Of a stretch of 64,000 nucleotides of DNA, positions 55,577 to 63,257 are shown in pieces. Location of the stretch: NCBI GenBank assembly GCA_022711465.1, contig JAKLEZ010000013.1:1-64000 (forward strand), in the 5' to 3' direction. The stretch comes from Planctomycetota bacterium (GTDB taxonomy: Bacteria; Planctomycetota; Phycisphaerae; UBA1845; PWPN01). The notes under the pieces are model-generated. The model was not told the DNA's origin, searched no databases, and saw only the letters and a list, made by a program, of their open reading frames with translations. The number at the start of each line of letters is the position of its first letter. Position 1 is the first letter of the stretch. A program made the translations under genes and the position numbers.

Positions 55577-55615
55577 CAAGGGCGTTCCGGACAATCGGGA
55601 CGCCCTTGTTCTTTT
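55577..55615 (+). terminator. intrinsic terminator of the lysine-rich peptide gene
   Basis: CAAGGGCGT (55577-55585) pairs with ACGCCCTTG (55600-55608) around an inner CC/GG pairing, followed by TTCTTTT. The AI-2E-family gene ends 14 bases further on from the other strand. Confidence 0.88.
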
Positions 55616-55628
55616 GACGGGATTCCGT

Positions 55629-56825
55629 CTACTCTGTTTCCGTTCGTTCACCGCGCCGCTTGCGTGGTGTCGAGGGCATCTGGGCGACGTTCAGCACATA
55701 GTGCGTGACCGGGATACCCAGCAGCATGCCCCACACGCCGAAGAGCTTCTCGGCTACGAGCAGAATGATGATCACGATGACCGGGTTGAGATGGAACCGC
55801 GCGGCGTAGATCCGCGGGTTGAAAACATAGGCTTCGAGCAGGTGCACGATGACGATCATCCCCAGGGCAAGCAGGGCCCATGAAATGCCCTCGTTGTTGA
55901 AGGCGATCAGGATGATCGGCACGGAAGAGATGAAAACCCCCAGGACGGGGATCAGCCCGAACAGAAAGACGATCGTGGTCAGCAGGAGCAACGGCTGGAT
56001 GTGAAGGGCGAAAAGCCCCAGGCAGGTCACGGTCGCATTGAACAGGGCCACGAGCATTTGACATTGAAACGCCGTGCCCACGACCCCGGAGAACTCAACG
56101 ACGCTGGCCGTGGCGTCGTGGAAGAATCGTCCGACCGGCGTCTCCCGCCAGTTGCGCAGTTCGTGCCCGATGCGGTCAAAGTCCAGCACGATCAGGAATG
56201 ACAGCAAGATCGCCAGCAGGAAGCTCAAGGTGCCGGTCCAGACGCCCGTCACGAACTGCCTCAGCATGTCGCCCGGGGAGGCGGTACCCTGGGCTCGCGT
56301 GGCTCGGGGAATGAGGCTGACCAGCAGGTTCTGGAGCTTGTCCGCCAGGATCCGCTTGTCCACCTTGTCGATGGTGGGCGGAGAGGACGCGGAATCGCCG
56401 GTTTCGTGCTCTCCAAAGTCGGAGGACGTACCCTGGGTCCGATCGGTACCCACGTACTTGATCAAGGCCTGCTCCATGCCGTAGCGGGGCGCGGCCTTCT
56501 TGACCTCATCCGCCAGCGTCTCGAACAGCCTTGGAACGCGCCGAGAGAACTGGGCTCCTTCGTCCACAAGCCGGGGGATGGCCGTGAGCAGGAGCAAGAC
56601 AAGCAGGGCAACCGTTCCCAAGTAGGGGAAGACGACGGCCGCCCAGTAGGGAAGGCGGGTTGTGTTCACCAGGAACTTGGCCACCTTGCGCATCACGAAG
56701 CCGAAGATGAAGGCCATGAAGACCAGGGCGAAGAAATCACGGAGCAGCAGCAGCATCGCGAAGAAGACGATCCACATCACGATCCTGCGGTTGATGTTGT
56801 AGAAACGCTGAAGGTCCAGCTCCAC
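55629..56825 (-). CDS. AI-2E family transporter
   Basis: A 398-residue inner-membrane permease of the AI-2E/PerM family. It has an N-terminal helix pair (VMWIVFFAMLLLLRDFFALV, FGFVMRKVAKFLV), a soluble loop of about 130 residues (about 85-200), and five C-terminal helices with the family segments FLFGLIPVLGVFISSVPII and NPRIYAARFHLNPVIVIIIL. Family members export small molecules or act as Na+/H+ antiporters, so the substrate is open. The GTG start at 56825 follows GGGAGG. Confidence 0.9.
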   Translation of the reverse strand: MELDLQRFYNINRRIVMWIVFFAMLLLLRDFFALVFMAFIFGFVMRKVAKFLVNTTRLPYWAAVVFPYLGTVALLVLLLLTAIPRLVDEGAQFSRRVPRLFETLADEVKKAAPRYGMEQALIKYVGTDRTQGTSSDFGEHETGDSASSPPTIDKVDKRILADKLQNLLVSLIPRATRAQGTASPGDMLRQFVTGVWTGTLSFLLAILLSFLIVLDFDRIGHELRNWRETPVGRFFHDATASVVEFSGVVGTAFQCQMLVALFNATVTCLGLFALHIQPLLLLTTIVFLFGLIPVLGVFISSVPIILIAFNNEGISWALLALGMIVIVHLLEAYVFNPRIYAARFHLNPVIVIIILLVAEKLFGVWGMLLGIPVTHYVLNVAQMPSTPRKRRGERTETE

Positions 56826-56857
56826 CGTTGCGGCCTCCCAGGATACTGCAACCGCAG

Positions 56858-56886
56858 ACTATACCCGGACAGATGCCGTTCGTCAG
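56858..56886 (-). promoter_or_regulatory. promoter of the AI-2E family gene
   Basis: On the minus strand CTGACG (56886-56881) and TATAGT (56863-56858) are separated by 17 bases; the GTG start is 32 bases downstream of the -10 box. Confidence 0.55.
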
Positions 56887-56902
56887 CACCCCCGGACTTG
56901 TC

Positions 56903-56931
56903 TTGACAGCCAACCGCCCTTTCCCGATCCT
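56903..56931 (+). promoter_or_regulatory. promoter of pyrD, probably leaderless
   Basis: A perfect TTGACA (56903-56908) lies 17 bases before GATCCT (56926-56931), and ATG 56939 follows after 7 bases. The -10 box is weak, but the spacing repeats that of purE. Confidence 0.45.
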
Positions 56932-56938
56932 TGGGGCC

Positions 56939-57886
56939 ATGTCTTCGGAGAAACCGATGACGCCCGTTGATCTCACCACTCATCTCGGCTCACTGACCCT
57001 GCGTAACCCGGTTGTCACCCTGTCCGGGACTTGCGGCTACGGCGACGAGTACGCGCCATTCATGGACCTGAGCCGACTCGGGGCATTCACCACCAAGAGT
57101 GTGACGCTGACCCCCCGGCGAGGCAACGCCCCCCCGCGCGTCGTCGAGACTGCTTGCGGCATGCTGAACGCGATCGGCTTGGCCAACGTCGGCCTGGACC
57201 GCTTCCTGGCCGACAAGCTGCCCGTCCTGGTCCGGCTGGGCGTCCCCGTCCTGGTCAATGTGGCCGGCCACACCGTCGATGAGTATGTTGCCGTCGCCCA
57301 GGCGTTGGACGCTCGTCCGGAGATCGCCGGTCTGGAACTGAACGTTAGTTGTCCCAACGTGGCCGACGGCCTGACCTTCGGCACCAGCCCGGAGGCCCTG
57401 CGCGATCTGGTGCTGGCCGTCCGGAGTTCGGTCAAGCGGTCGTTGCTCATCGTCAAGCTCTCTCCCAACGTGACCGACATCACCCGTACCGCCGCCGCCG
57501 CGATTGACGCCGGGGCCGATTGTCTTTCAATGATCAACACCTTGGTCGGCATGGCCATCAATATCGAGACGCGCCGGCCGATTCTCGCCAACGTGACCGG
57601 AGGCCTGAGCGGGCCGGCCATCAAGCCGCTCGCGTTGAACCTGGTCCACCGCGTCTACCGCCAGGTTGCTGGTCCGGCCGGCATCCCCATCATCGGCATG
57701 GGCGGCATCGCCAGTTGGCGCGATGCGGTGGAGTTCCTTCTGGCCGGCGCGAGCGCGGTGGGGATCGGTACCGCCCTGTTCATCGACCCGACCACGCCGC
57801 TGAAGGTCCTGGACGGTCTCGAGACCTATCTCCGACAGCACCGCCTGGCGTCGGTGACCGACCTGGTCGGCGGACTCCGGCTCTGA
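56939..57886 (+). CDS. pyrD: dihydroorotate dehydrogenase, class 1B type
   Basis: A 315-residue flavoenzyme of pyrimidine synthesis that oxidises dihydroorotate to orotate. It has LRNPVVTLSGTCGYGDEY, KSVTLTPRRGNAPPRVVET, the catalytic Cys in ELNVSCPNV (class 1 uses Cys as base), VKLSPNVTDI, NTLVGMAINIETRRP and the FMN-binding IIGMGGIASWRDAVEFLLAGASAVGIGT. The class 1B partner pyrK is not adjacent. ATG 56939 is preferred; ATG 56957 is in frame. Confidence 0.93.
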   Translation: MSSEKPMTPVDLTTHLGSLTLRNPVVTLSGTCGYGDEYAPFMDLSRLGAFTTKSVTLTPRRGNAPPRVVETACGMLNAIGLANVGLDRFLADKLPVLVRLGVPVLVNVAGHTVDEYVAVAQALDARPEIAGLELNVSCPNVADGLTFGTSPEALRDLVLAVRSSVKRSLLIVKLSPNVTDITRTAAAAIDAGADCLSMINTLVGMAINIETRRPILANVTGGLSGPAIKPLALNLVHRVYRQVAGPAGIPIIGMGGIASWRDAVEFLLAGASAVGIGTALFIDPTTPLKVLDGLETYLRQHRLASVTDLVGGLRL

Positions 57887-57948
57887 AGCGGGCCACTTGA
57901 TTCGCTTCCCATGGCGGAGAGGGCTGCAAACCCAGAACCGAGCCCTGC

Positions 57949-58623
57949 TCACATCATCAGCAGCGGCCGCAGATCGTGCCAGGCGAAATCCGGTTTCTCT
58001 GTGCCGATGTCTTTGATCCGATCGCCCCGGTTGACCCAGGCCGCCTGAATGCCGGCGCGGTGGGCCCCGGCCACATCGCTGTGCAGCGAATCACCGACGT
58101 GCAAGACGCGATCGGCGGACCAGCCGGTCAATCCGAGTGCGTGCTGGAAGATGCGCGGCTCGGGCTTGTAGCAGCGGGCCAATTCCGAGGTCACAACATG
58201 AGCCACCGGCAACTGATGGTGGTCCAGGGCGGCCCGCAATTCATGATCGTCAATGTTGCTCACGATGCACACCGGTAGACGCAACGAGCGAAGAACTTCC
58301 TGCGTCTCCGCGAACAGCGAGGGACGCGTCAGGTAGGCGTTGAACTGGTCAATGTAGCGAGTGACGTCGATCCGTCCGGTCAAAGGCTCGAGCGTGTCGA
58401 TCAGCGTGTCGCGCTCGATCGTGACCAGCAATCGGAACGGGCCGCCGTCGATGCGCTCAATGGCTCGGAAGTAGTGGTCGCCCCATGTGCTCGCGAGTTC
58501 CGGGGCACGAATCGCCAGCCCGTGATCGTCAATCACCGATTGGCAGACCGACTCGACGGCCTGGCGGTCGCCGGACGCGAGCGTCCCGTAGAAGTCCAGA
58601 AAGATGCCTTGAAGTTCAGTCAT
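57949..58623 (-). CDS. HAD-superfamily hydrolase
   Basis: A 224-residue phosphatase or dehalogenase-like enzyme. Motif I is LDFYGTL with the nucleophile Asp10. The second position is Tyr12 rather than Asp, as in L-2-haloacid dehalogenases and some phosphatases. Motif II is CIVSNIDD, motif III is CYKPEPRIFQHAL and motif IV is HVGDSLHSDVAGAHRAGI. Cap helices lie between. ATG 58623 follows GGAGAAACG. The substrate cannot be read from the sequence. Confidence 0.88.
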   Translation of the reverse strand: MTELQGIFLDFYGTLASGDRQAVESVCQSVIDDHGLAIRAPELASTWGDHYFRAIERIDGGPFRLLVTIERDTLIDTLEPLTGRIDVTRYIDQFNAYLTRPSLFAETQEVLRSLRLPVCIVSNIDDHELRAALDHHQLPVAHVVTSELARCYKPEPRIFQHALGLTGWSADRVLHVGDSLHSDVAGAHRAGIQAAWVNRGDRIKDIGTEKPDFAWHDLRPLLMM

Positions 58624-58668
58624 CGTTTCTCCGGCCGTCAAACGGGGTATGATATCCGAGCGCACACC

Positions 58669-58703
58669 AAGAGGCGCCCCTCCTCCCGGAACGAGCGCCT
58701 CTT
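58669..58703 (-). terminator. hairpin after the outer-membrane protein gene
   Basis: AAGAGGCGC (58669-58677) pairs perfectly with GCGCCTCTT (58695-58703), 35 bases past the stop codon of the barrel gene. No T-run follows. Confidence 0.4.
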
Positions 58704-58737
58704 CGGCCGACAATCTCCTGCGATCGCCGAAAGCGTA

Positions 58738-59817
58738 TCAGCCGCCCCAGCCCCAGTTCACCGACATGCCGCCGTAGAACTCGTCCTGGATATCGCCGTG
58801 AACGCTGTCGGACCGCTCCGCGGTTCCAAGGGCGTCGGCGAAGTACAGCAGACCGGAAACGCTCAACGTCCCTGCCCATTTGGGGAGATTGAGCACCGGT
58901 GTGAGGTCGTAGGTCACGTCCAATGCGAACTGCTGACAGGCCAACCGCAGCGTGTTGGCGTTGTCCTTCCACAAGTACCGCTTGACCACGCCGCCATCCA
59001 CCCCCAGCGTGTAGCCCGGTGTGATGGTCAGGTTGTCGATGCCCGGAATGGCGAACTCGTGGCTGATACCGAACTCCAACCAGACACCACCGCAGCCGAC
59101 CCCTACGTCCTGGGCTAAGAAGAATGAGGGTGTCAGCACGGGCTCCTCGTTCTGGGGGAGCAGCCATTTCCACATCCAGGCGTCATTGTGGACCAGCTTC
59201 AACCACCATTCCATGTAGAGATCGTCATTGTCGTTCCCGACGCGGTCATCGGACCTCAACAGTCGGGCCAGGTTCGGATAGGCGTAGAACGAATACCCGA
59301 GGGTCGCCTCCGTCTTGATGGGCTCGAAGTCGTAACCCCACCGGACGGTGTAGTCGGCTTCCTGCAGGTTTTGGCCGCCGCCGAAGGGGTTGAGGGCTTT
59401 CTGGGCCTCGAACCACTCGAAGAAGGTGTCGAAACCAATCTTGCCAAAGCTGCCGGTATCCCAGGTGATCGCGACGGACACTTGGTGGTTGAGCCGCTCG
59501 CGTCCTTCGCGGGCCGGCTCGGACAGATTGAATCCGCGCCACACGTAGTCGCTGAGCAGGTAGTAGGTGATGCCGATCTCGATCGGGAGCCCTTCCTCGG
59601 CAGCCTCGGTCTTCTGAACCTCGGTTCGCGTGGCGATCGGTTCGTCCGGCTGGGCGGCTCTCGTGTCCTTGGCGAACTCATCTGAAGCAAGCTGGGCGGG
59701 GTTGAGCTCGATGGCTTGGGTCTGACCGGCGGCGGCCAACGGCGAGGTGGCCGCTAACGCCGCCAGGGCCACCAGCCAGGCCATGCCGGCCTTCGATGCG
59801 TGATGTTCGCGCAGCAT
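58738..59817 (-). CDS. putative outer-membrane beta-barrel protein
   Basis: A 359-residue exported protein. The signal peptide spans about 1-30 (WLVALAALAATSPLAAA). Residues from about 80 alternate hydrophobic and polar with many aromatics and Gly (YYLLSDYVWRGFNLSEPA, ATLGYSFYAYPNLARLL, LEFGISHEFAIPGIDNLTIT, FYGGMSVNWGWGG at the end), as in bacterial barrels. SDYVWRGFNLS is the phrase of the TorF / Gcw_chp family of putative porins. AAAGGAGG lies 4 bases before ATG 59817 but is the 3' arm of a hairpin. A 56-residue lipoprotein gene precedes it by 38 bases. Confidence 0.75.
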   Translation of the reverse strand: MLREHHASKAGMAWLVALAALAATSPLAAAGQTQAIELNPAQLASDEFAKDTRAAQPDEPIATRTEVQKTEAAEEGLPIEIGITYYLLSDYVWRGFNLSEPAREGRERLNHQVSVAITWDTGSFGKIGFDTFFEWFEAQKALNPFGGGQNLQEADYTVRWGYDFEPIKTEATLGYSFYAYPNLARLLRSDDRVGNDNDDLYMEWWLKLVHNDAWMWKWLLPQNEEPVLTPSFFLAQDVGVGCGGVWLEFGISHEFAIPGIDNLTITPGYTLGVDGGVVKRYLWKDNANTLRLACQQFALDVTYDLTPVLNLPKWAGTLSVSGLLYFADALGTAERSDSVHGDIQDEFYGGMSVNWGWGG

Positions 59818-59821
59818 ATGT

Positions 59822-59855
59822 CCTCCTTTCAGGAGGTCGTCCTCCTGTCAGGAGG
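59822..59855 (-). promoter_or_regulatory. duplicated hairpins enclosing the Shine-Dalgarno site
   Basis: On the minus strand the unit CCTCCT-GA(C/A)-AGGAGG occurs twice in tandem: CCTCCT (59855-59850) with AGGAGG (59846-59841), then CCTCCT (59836-59831) with AGGAGG (59827-59822). The second AGGAGG is the ribosome-binding site, 4 bases from the ATG. Each unit folds into a tight 5-6 pair hairpin hiding AGGAGG. The array begins directly after the stop codon of the upstream small gene. Confidence 0.75.
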
Positions 59856-60026
59856 TTACAGCCCGGCCTGGGCCAAACCGAACGTTACCAACGCAGCGAC
59901 AACCTGGTTGACAACGTTGTTGCCCAGCTCCGCCCAGGCGTGCGCCGGCAGGCAACCGCCGGAGGCGAACACACAACCCATGGCCGCCATCATCGCCAGT
60001 CTCTGGATACGGGAAAACAGCTTCAT
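59856..60026 (-). CDS. 56-residue lipoprotein-like peptide
   Basis: Begins MKLFSRIQRLAMMAAMGCV, with a signal ending in FASGGC, a lipobox-like site, then about 30 residues ending with the hydrophobic VVNQVVAALVTFGLAQAGL. AAGGAG lies 7 bases before ATG 60026. It resembles the 38-residue peptide at 20169-20285 in plan. It is co-directional with the barrel gene and ends at the hairpin array, so the ribosome that translates it could open those hairpins. Function unknown. Confidence 0.7.
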   Translation of the reverse strand: MKLFSRIQRLAMMAAMGCVFASGGCLPAHAWAELGNNVVNQVVAALVTFGLAQAGL

Positions 60027-60345
60027 CGTGAACTCCTTTTCAATGACTCGTCCCCGCGGCACGCGCCGCGGTAGACAGCGACGTGCGGCGAAGACCCTGA
60101 CCACCTGGATCTGCTGCCGCATCCGGAGTAGAAACGTACCTCACCTGTGGTTGTACTTCAAGCCCTGGGTGTCAAGGGCCTCCCCTTCTTGGCATGATCG
60201 GCTGCGCGGGGCTCGCGGGTGTCTCTTCGTCTCCACGGCCACCCCTGTTGACTTTGCACTGTGTTGACTCTGCGGTGTTGAGCATGCTCGACACTGCACC
60301 CGCCATCCACGGTCAGAATCGGATGATCCGTGCCGGCACCGTCGC
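60027..60345 (-). other. 319-base region between dnaA and the small lipoprotein gene
   Basis: No gene is evident. It contains three copies of a TGTTGA-starting motif and a palindrome (60246-60294). On the minus strand TTGACA near 60170 lacks a good -10 partner. The promoter of the small gene should lie here. Confidence 0.4.
60246..60294. repeat. short direct repeats ending in a 20-base palindrome
   Basis: TGTTGACTTTGC (60246), TGTTGACTCTGC (60262) and TGTTGAGCATGC (60276) start 16 and 14 bases apart. The last copy belongs to GTGTTGAGCATGCTCGACAC (60275-60294), an inverted repeat with one mismatched pair. It may be a protein-binding site next to dnaA. Confidence 0.5.
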
Positions 60346-61911
60346 TCATCCCACCGCAACGCGGGCATCACTCGCGCCGCTCTGCGAGGTCTCACGGCGA
60401 CATGTCGAAATCACGGATGAGTCGTAAGCCGACGTGGTCAGGAGGGACTCACCCGTCGTCGGGCCTGCGCCTCGTTCGCGACTGCCCCCGGGAGCCAGGC
60501 CAAGCTGCTCTTCGAGCCGGGTGACGATTTCCCGCAACCGTTCTTCTTTCGCACCGGCCGACGTCTGTCGGGTGACGGTCTTGTCTTCCTTGAGGTCTTT
60601 CGCGATTCGCCTGTTGGCCAGGATGACCGTCGAGTGGTTCTTGTTGCCCATGAAACGCCCGATCTCCGGGAAGCTGAGATCAGTATGTTTGCGAGCCAGA
60701 TGCATCGCCACGCCGCGGGCCAGGGCAATAGTCCGAGTCTTGCGCGACGTGTGTAGATCCGCCAGGGTGAGACCGAAATACGTCGCGACGGTCTGGTCAA
60801 TCTCGTCGAGGCTGAGGGATCGTTGGGTACGTTCCATGTGGTCGGCCAGGGCCCGGCGGGCCAGTGCCAGCGTGATGGGCTGGTGTGATACGGAGTGGAA
60901 CATGACCAGCTTCAGCAACGCCCCTTCGAGTTCACGCACGTTGGCCTTCATGTGGTTGGCGATGTAGGCAATCACGTCCTCCGGCACTTGATGCGGGGCC
61001 ACGATCGCCACTCGCCGGCGGAGGATCTCGCAGCGCATCTGGAAATTGGGGACTTCCAGCCGAACGACCATTCCGGCCAGAAAGCGATTGACCAGTTGCT
61101 CGCTGAAGTGGCCGATCAACTTCGGGTGCGTGTCCGACGCCAGGACCACCGTCTTGCGTTGCCCGTCGATGGCATCGAAGGTGTGGAGGAATTCCTCCTG
61201 GGTGGCCTTCTTGTTGGCCAGGAAGTGGATGTCATCGATGATGAGAACGTCCAGGTGGCGATACCGCTGTCGGAACAGGTCAACCTTGTTGGAGCGCACC
61301 GCGAGCACGAAGTTGTTGGTGAACTCGTCGCCGGTGAGATACTCCCACCGGACCTCAGGGTGCTTGTCGGTCAGCTCATTGGCTAGGGCCTGCAACAGGT
61401 GTGTCTTGCCTAGACCGCATCCGCCGTGGGCAAAGATCGGGCTGTAGTCGGCAGTCCGATCGACAATCCGGCGTATAACCGAGACGGCCAGTTCGTTCGC
61501 CGGGCCGACAACCAGGTCGCTGAGCCTGCCGCGCAGCGATCTTGAACGCGACGGGGCCTGCAAGCCCTGCAGGCGCTGCTCCCTGGCCGCTCGCTCGGGG
61601 TTTTTGGCGATGAACTCCGCCTGGGAGTTCAGCTGCCGCTTCTTGAGATCCTGCTGCAGCTTGGGATCGACGACGAAGGACACCTGAAAGTCCTGGCCTC
61701 CCGCCTCGCGGGCAGCGATCCCGATATCTTCAGCATAGTGCCGTTCGATCCAGTTGCAGATAAACGTGTTGGGCGTGCTGACCTTCAGATGGCCGCCCGC
61801 CGCCGTCAGTTGCGTGCCGTTCTTGAACCAGATTCTGTACTTCTGCGGCCCGATTCGCCCGGCAATCCTTGACTGAATCGACGACACCAGATCCGTACGC
61901 GGAACGAACAC
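60346..61911 (-). CDS. dnaA: chromosomal replication initiator DnaA
   Basis: A 521-residue initiator that binds DnaA boxes and melts the origin. Domain I is at about 1-85 (YRIWFKNGTQL, FICNWIERHYAEDI). The AAA+ domain has Walker A GGCGLGKT (163-170), Walker B LIIDDIHF (223-230), the sensor region RELEGALLKL, and domain IV with the box-reading MGNKNHSTVILANRR. About 50 extra low-complexity residues follow domain IV, unlike most DnaA proteins. The GTG start at 61911 follows AAGGAG. Neither dnaN nor gyrB is next to it. DnaA boxes lie 160-245 bases upstream. Confidence 0.95.
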   Translation of the reverse strand: MFVPRTDLVSSIQSRIAGRIGPQKYRIWFKNGTQLTAAGGHLKVSTPNTFICNWIERHYAEDIGIAAREAGGQDFQVSFVVDPKLQQDLKKRQLNSQAEFIAKNPERAAREQRLQGLQAPSRSRSLRGRLSDLVVGPANELAVSVIRRIVDRTADYSPIFAHGGCGLGKTHLLQALANELTDKHPEVRWEYLTGDEFTNNFVLAVRSNKVDLFRQRYRHLDVLIIDDIHFLANKKATQEEFLHTFDAIDGQRKTVVLASDTHPKLIGHFSEQLVNRFLAGMVVRLEVPNFQMRCEILRRRVAIVAPHQVPEDVIAYIANHMKANVRELEGALLKLVMFHSVSHQPITLALARRALADHMERTQRSLSLDEIDQTVATYFGLTLADLHTSRKTRTIALARGVAMHLARKHTDLSFPEIGRFMGNKNHSTVILANRRIAKDLKEDKTVTRQTSAGAKEERLREIVTRLEEQLGLAPGGSRERGAGPTTGESLLTTSAYDSSVISTCRRETSQSGASDARVAVG

Positions 61912-62035
61912 CGGTTGCTCCTTCCTGCGCCCTGAGGCGTAAAGGTGTTCACACAGCAGACAGATGGCGTTGCGATGGCCCGTCCACTCGCTGCGGTTCG
62001 TTGGGGCCTAACCTATCACGCGCCCCCACGGAATC

Positions 62036-62160
62036 AACACAAAAACTTGAGGAATTCTTCGTGTCGACGATGTGGAAAACCCAGCGTTTTGAAACCACAA
62101 TAGTTACGCCGTCCCAAAAATAGTTTTCCACCCGCTTTTCGTGAAACTGTGGATAACTCG
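62036..62160. other. probable chromosomal origin (oriC) with DnaA boxes
   Basis: Three DnaA-box-like 9-mers occur in 86 bases: TGTGGAAAA (62071-62079, TTTTCCACA on the minus strand), TTTTCCACC (62124-62132, one mismatch) and TGTGGATAA (62148-62156, the perfect TTATCCACA on the minus strand). The surrounding DNA is much more AT-rich than the rest of the window (62036-62066 and 62086-62128). The region lies in the 412-base gap upstream of dnaA (61912-62323), the usual place for oriC. No gene is seen in the rest of the gap. Confidence 0.72.
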
Positions 62161-62323
62161 TGAGTTGTCGCGCAACCTTATTGTTCTCCGGCTTGTCCAA
62201 GTCGTCTTACCTGTAGCTGGAGGCTATGGGCTCTTGCCGGCCCGGCGGGGTCGTCTGTCGACCAGGCTCGATCGGCGCCAGTCCTATCTCTCGTCCCTCG
62301 CGGACCTTGCGTCAAGAGCCGCC

Positions 62324-63235
62324 TCACAGGATCTGGATCCAGACCTCGCGGCGGGATGTCTCGCGGAATCCGAAGGCGGTGTACAGCTTCCTCGCCGGCG
62401 CATTAACCGCGTCCACAGTGAGAGTTAACGTCATTACCCCGCGCTCGCGGCCCAGCTCCACCGCCTTCGTCAGTAGGCCGGTACCGACCCCGCGACTCCG
62501 ACAGGCCGGCAGGACGCCCATATACACCACTTCGAACGTAGCACGTTCGGCAAGATAGGCAAGCAGGAGGATCCCGGCAGGTTCACCGTCAAGCACGCCA
62601 ATCCGCCAGTGATCGGGGTCAAACTCCCCGGCCGCCAAGTGGCTGTCGAGGATCTCATCGATCGGCCGAACACCGGTCAGCTTCGCACAGTCCCGGCTTT
62701 CCACGTACGTTCCCTGGAGTATCTGCCCGAATCTCTGGCGCTTGCCGGGTTCGTAGGTCTCCCATTCGAGGATTGGCGGATGCTTGTCAGTGAGGACGGG
62801 TTTGGCCAAGTCGCTCTCCAGGTAGATCAACTCCGCCAGAAACGTGTAGCCCGCTTGCTCGAAAATACTCCGTTCCATCGCCGCCGCGGGCGCCACCAGG
62901 CCTTGCACGACCCGTACGCCCCGATCGCGAGCCATCGGCGTGGTCTGGCGAAGCAACTGCGTGACCGTCTCCGGCGGTTTCAAAAACCGCGCTCGGTTGG
63001 GGATGAACACCGTCGACATACGCCCGGGAGCATCAATGAACAGGCAACTGGTCAGTAACCGGCCGCCTTCTCGAGCGATCATGCATTGATTCAGCGACAG
63101 CCCCCGCCGTCGCGTATAGCGGATCAGCGTTTGAATATGATCGCGCACGTCACCGGCCGATAGCCCTTCGCGCTCCAGAAGCATGCCCAAGGCCTCGTGG
63201 AGTTCGGCCGTGGTTGTTGGACGCGAGATTTCCAT
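62324..63235 (-). CDS. GNAT-family N-acetyltransferase
   Basis: A 303-residue protein with two GNAT-like halves. The C-terminal half has the acetyl-CoA loop VYMGVLPACRSRGVGTGLLTKAVELG (about 240-265) followed by LTLTVDAVNAPARKLYTAFGF, the standard motifs A and B. The N-terminal half (about 1-150) is a degenerate copy, as in mycothiol-synthase-like proteins. The substrate is unknown. It transcribes toward the origin and dnaA. Confidence 0.88.
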   Translation of the reverse strand: MEISRPTTTAELHEALGMLLEREGLSAGDVRDHIQTLIRYTRRRGLSLNQCMIAREGGRLLTSCLFIDAPGRMSTVFIPNRARFLKPPETVTQLLRQTTPMARDRGVRVVQGLVAPAAAMERSIFEQAGYTFLAELIYLESDLAKPVLTDKHPPILEWETYEPGKRQRFGQILQGTYVESRDCAKLTGVRPIDEILDSHLAAGEFDPDHWRIGVLDGEPAGILLLAYLAERATFEVVYMGVLPACRSRGVGTGLLTKAVELGRERGVMTLTLTVDAVNAPARKLYTAFGFRETSRREVWIQIL

Positions 63236-63257
63236 GGGGACGCTTCAAGTGGCGGGG

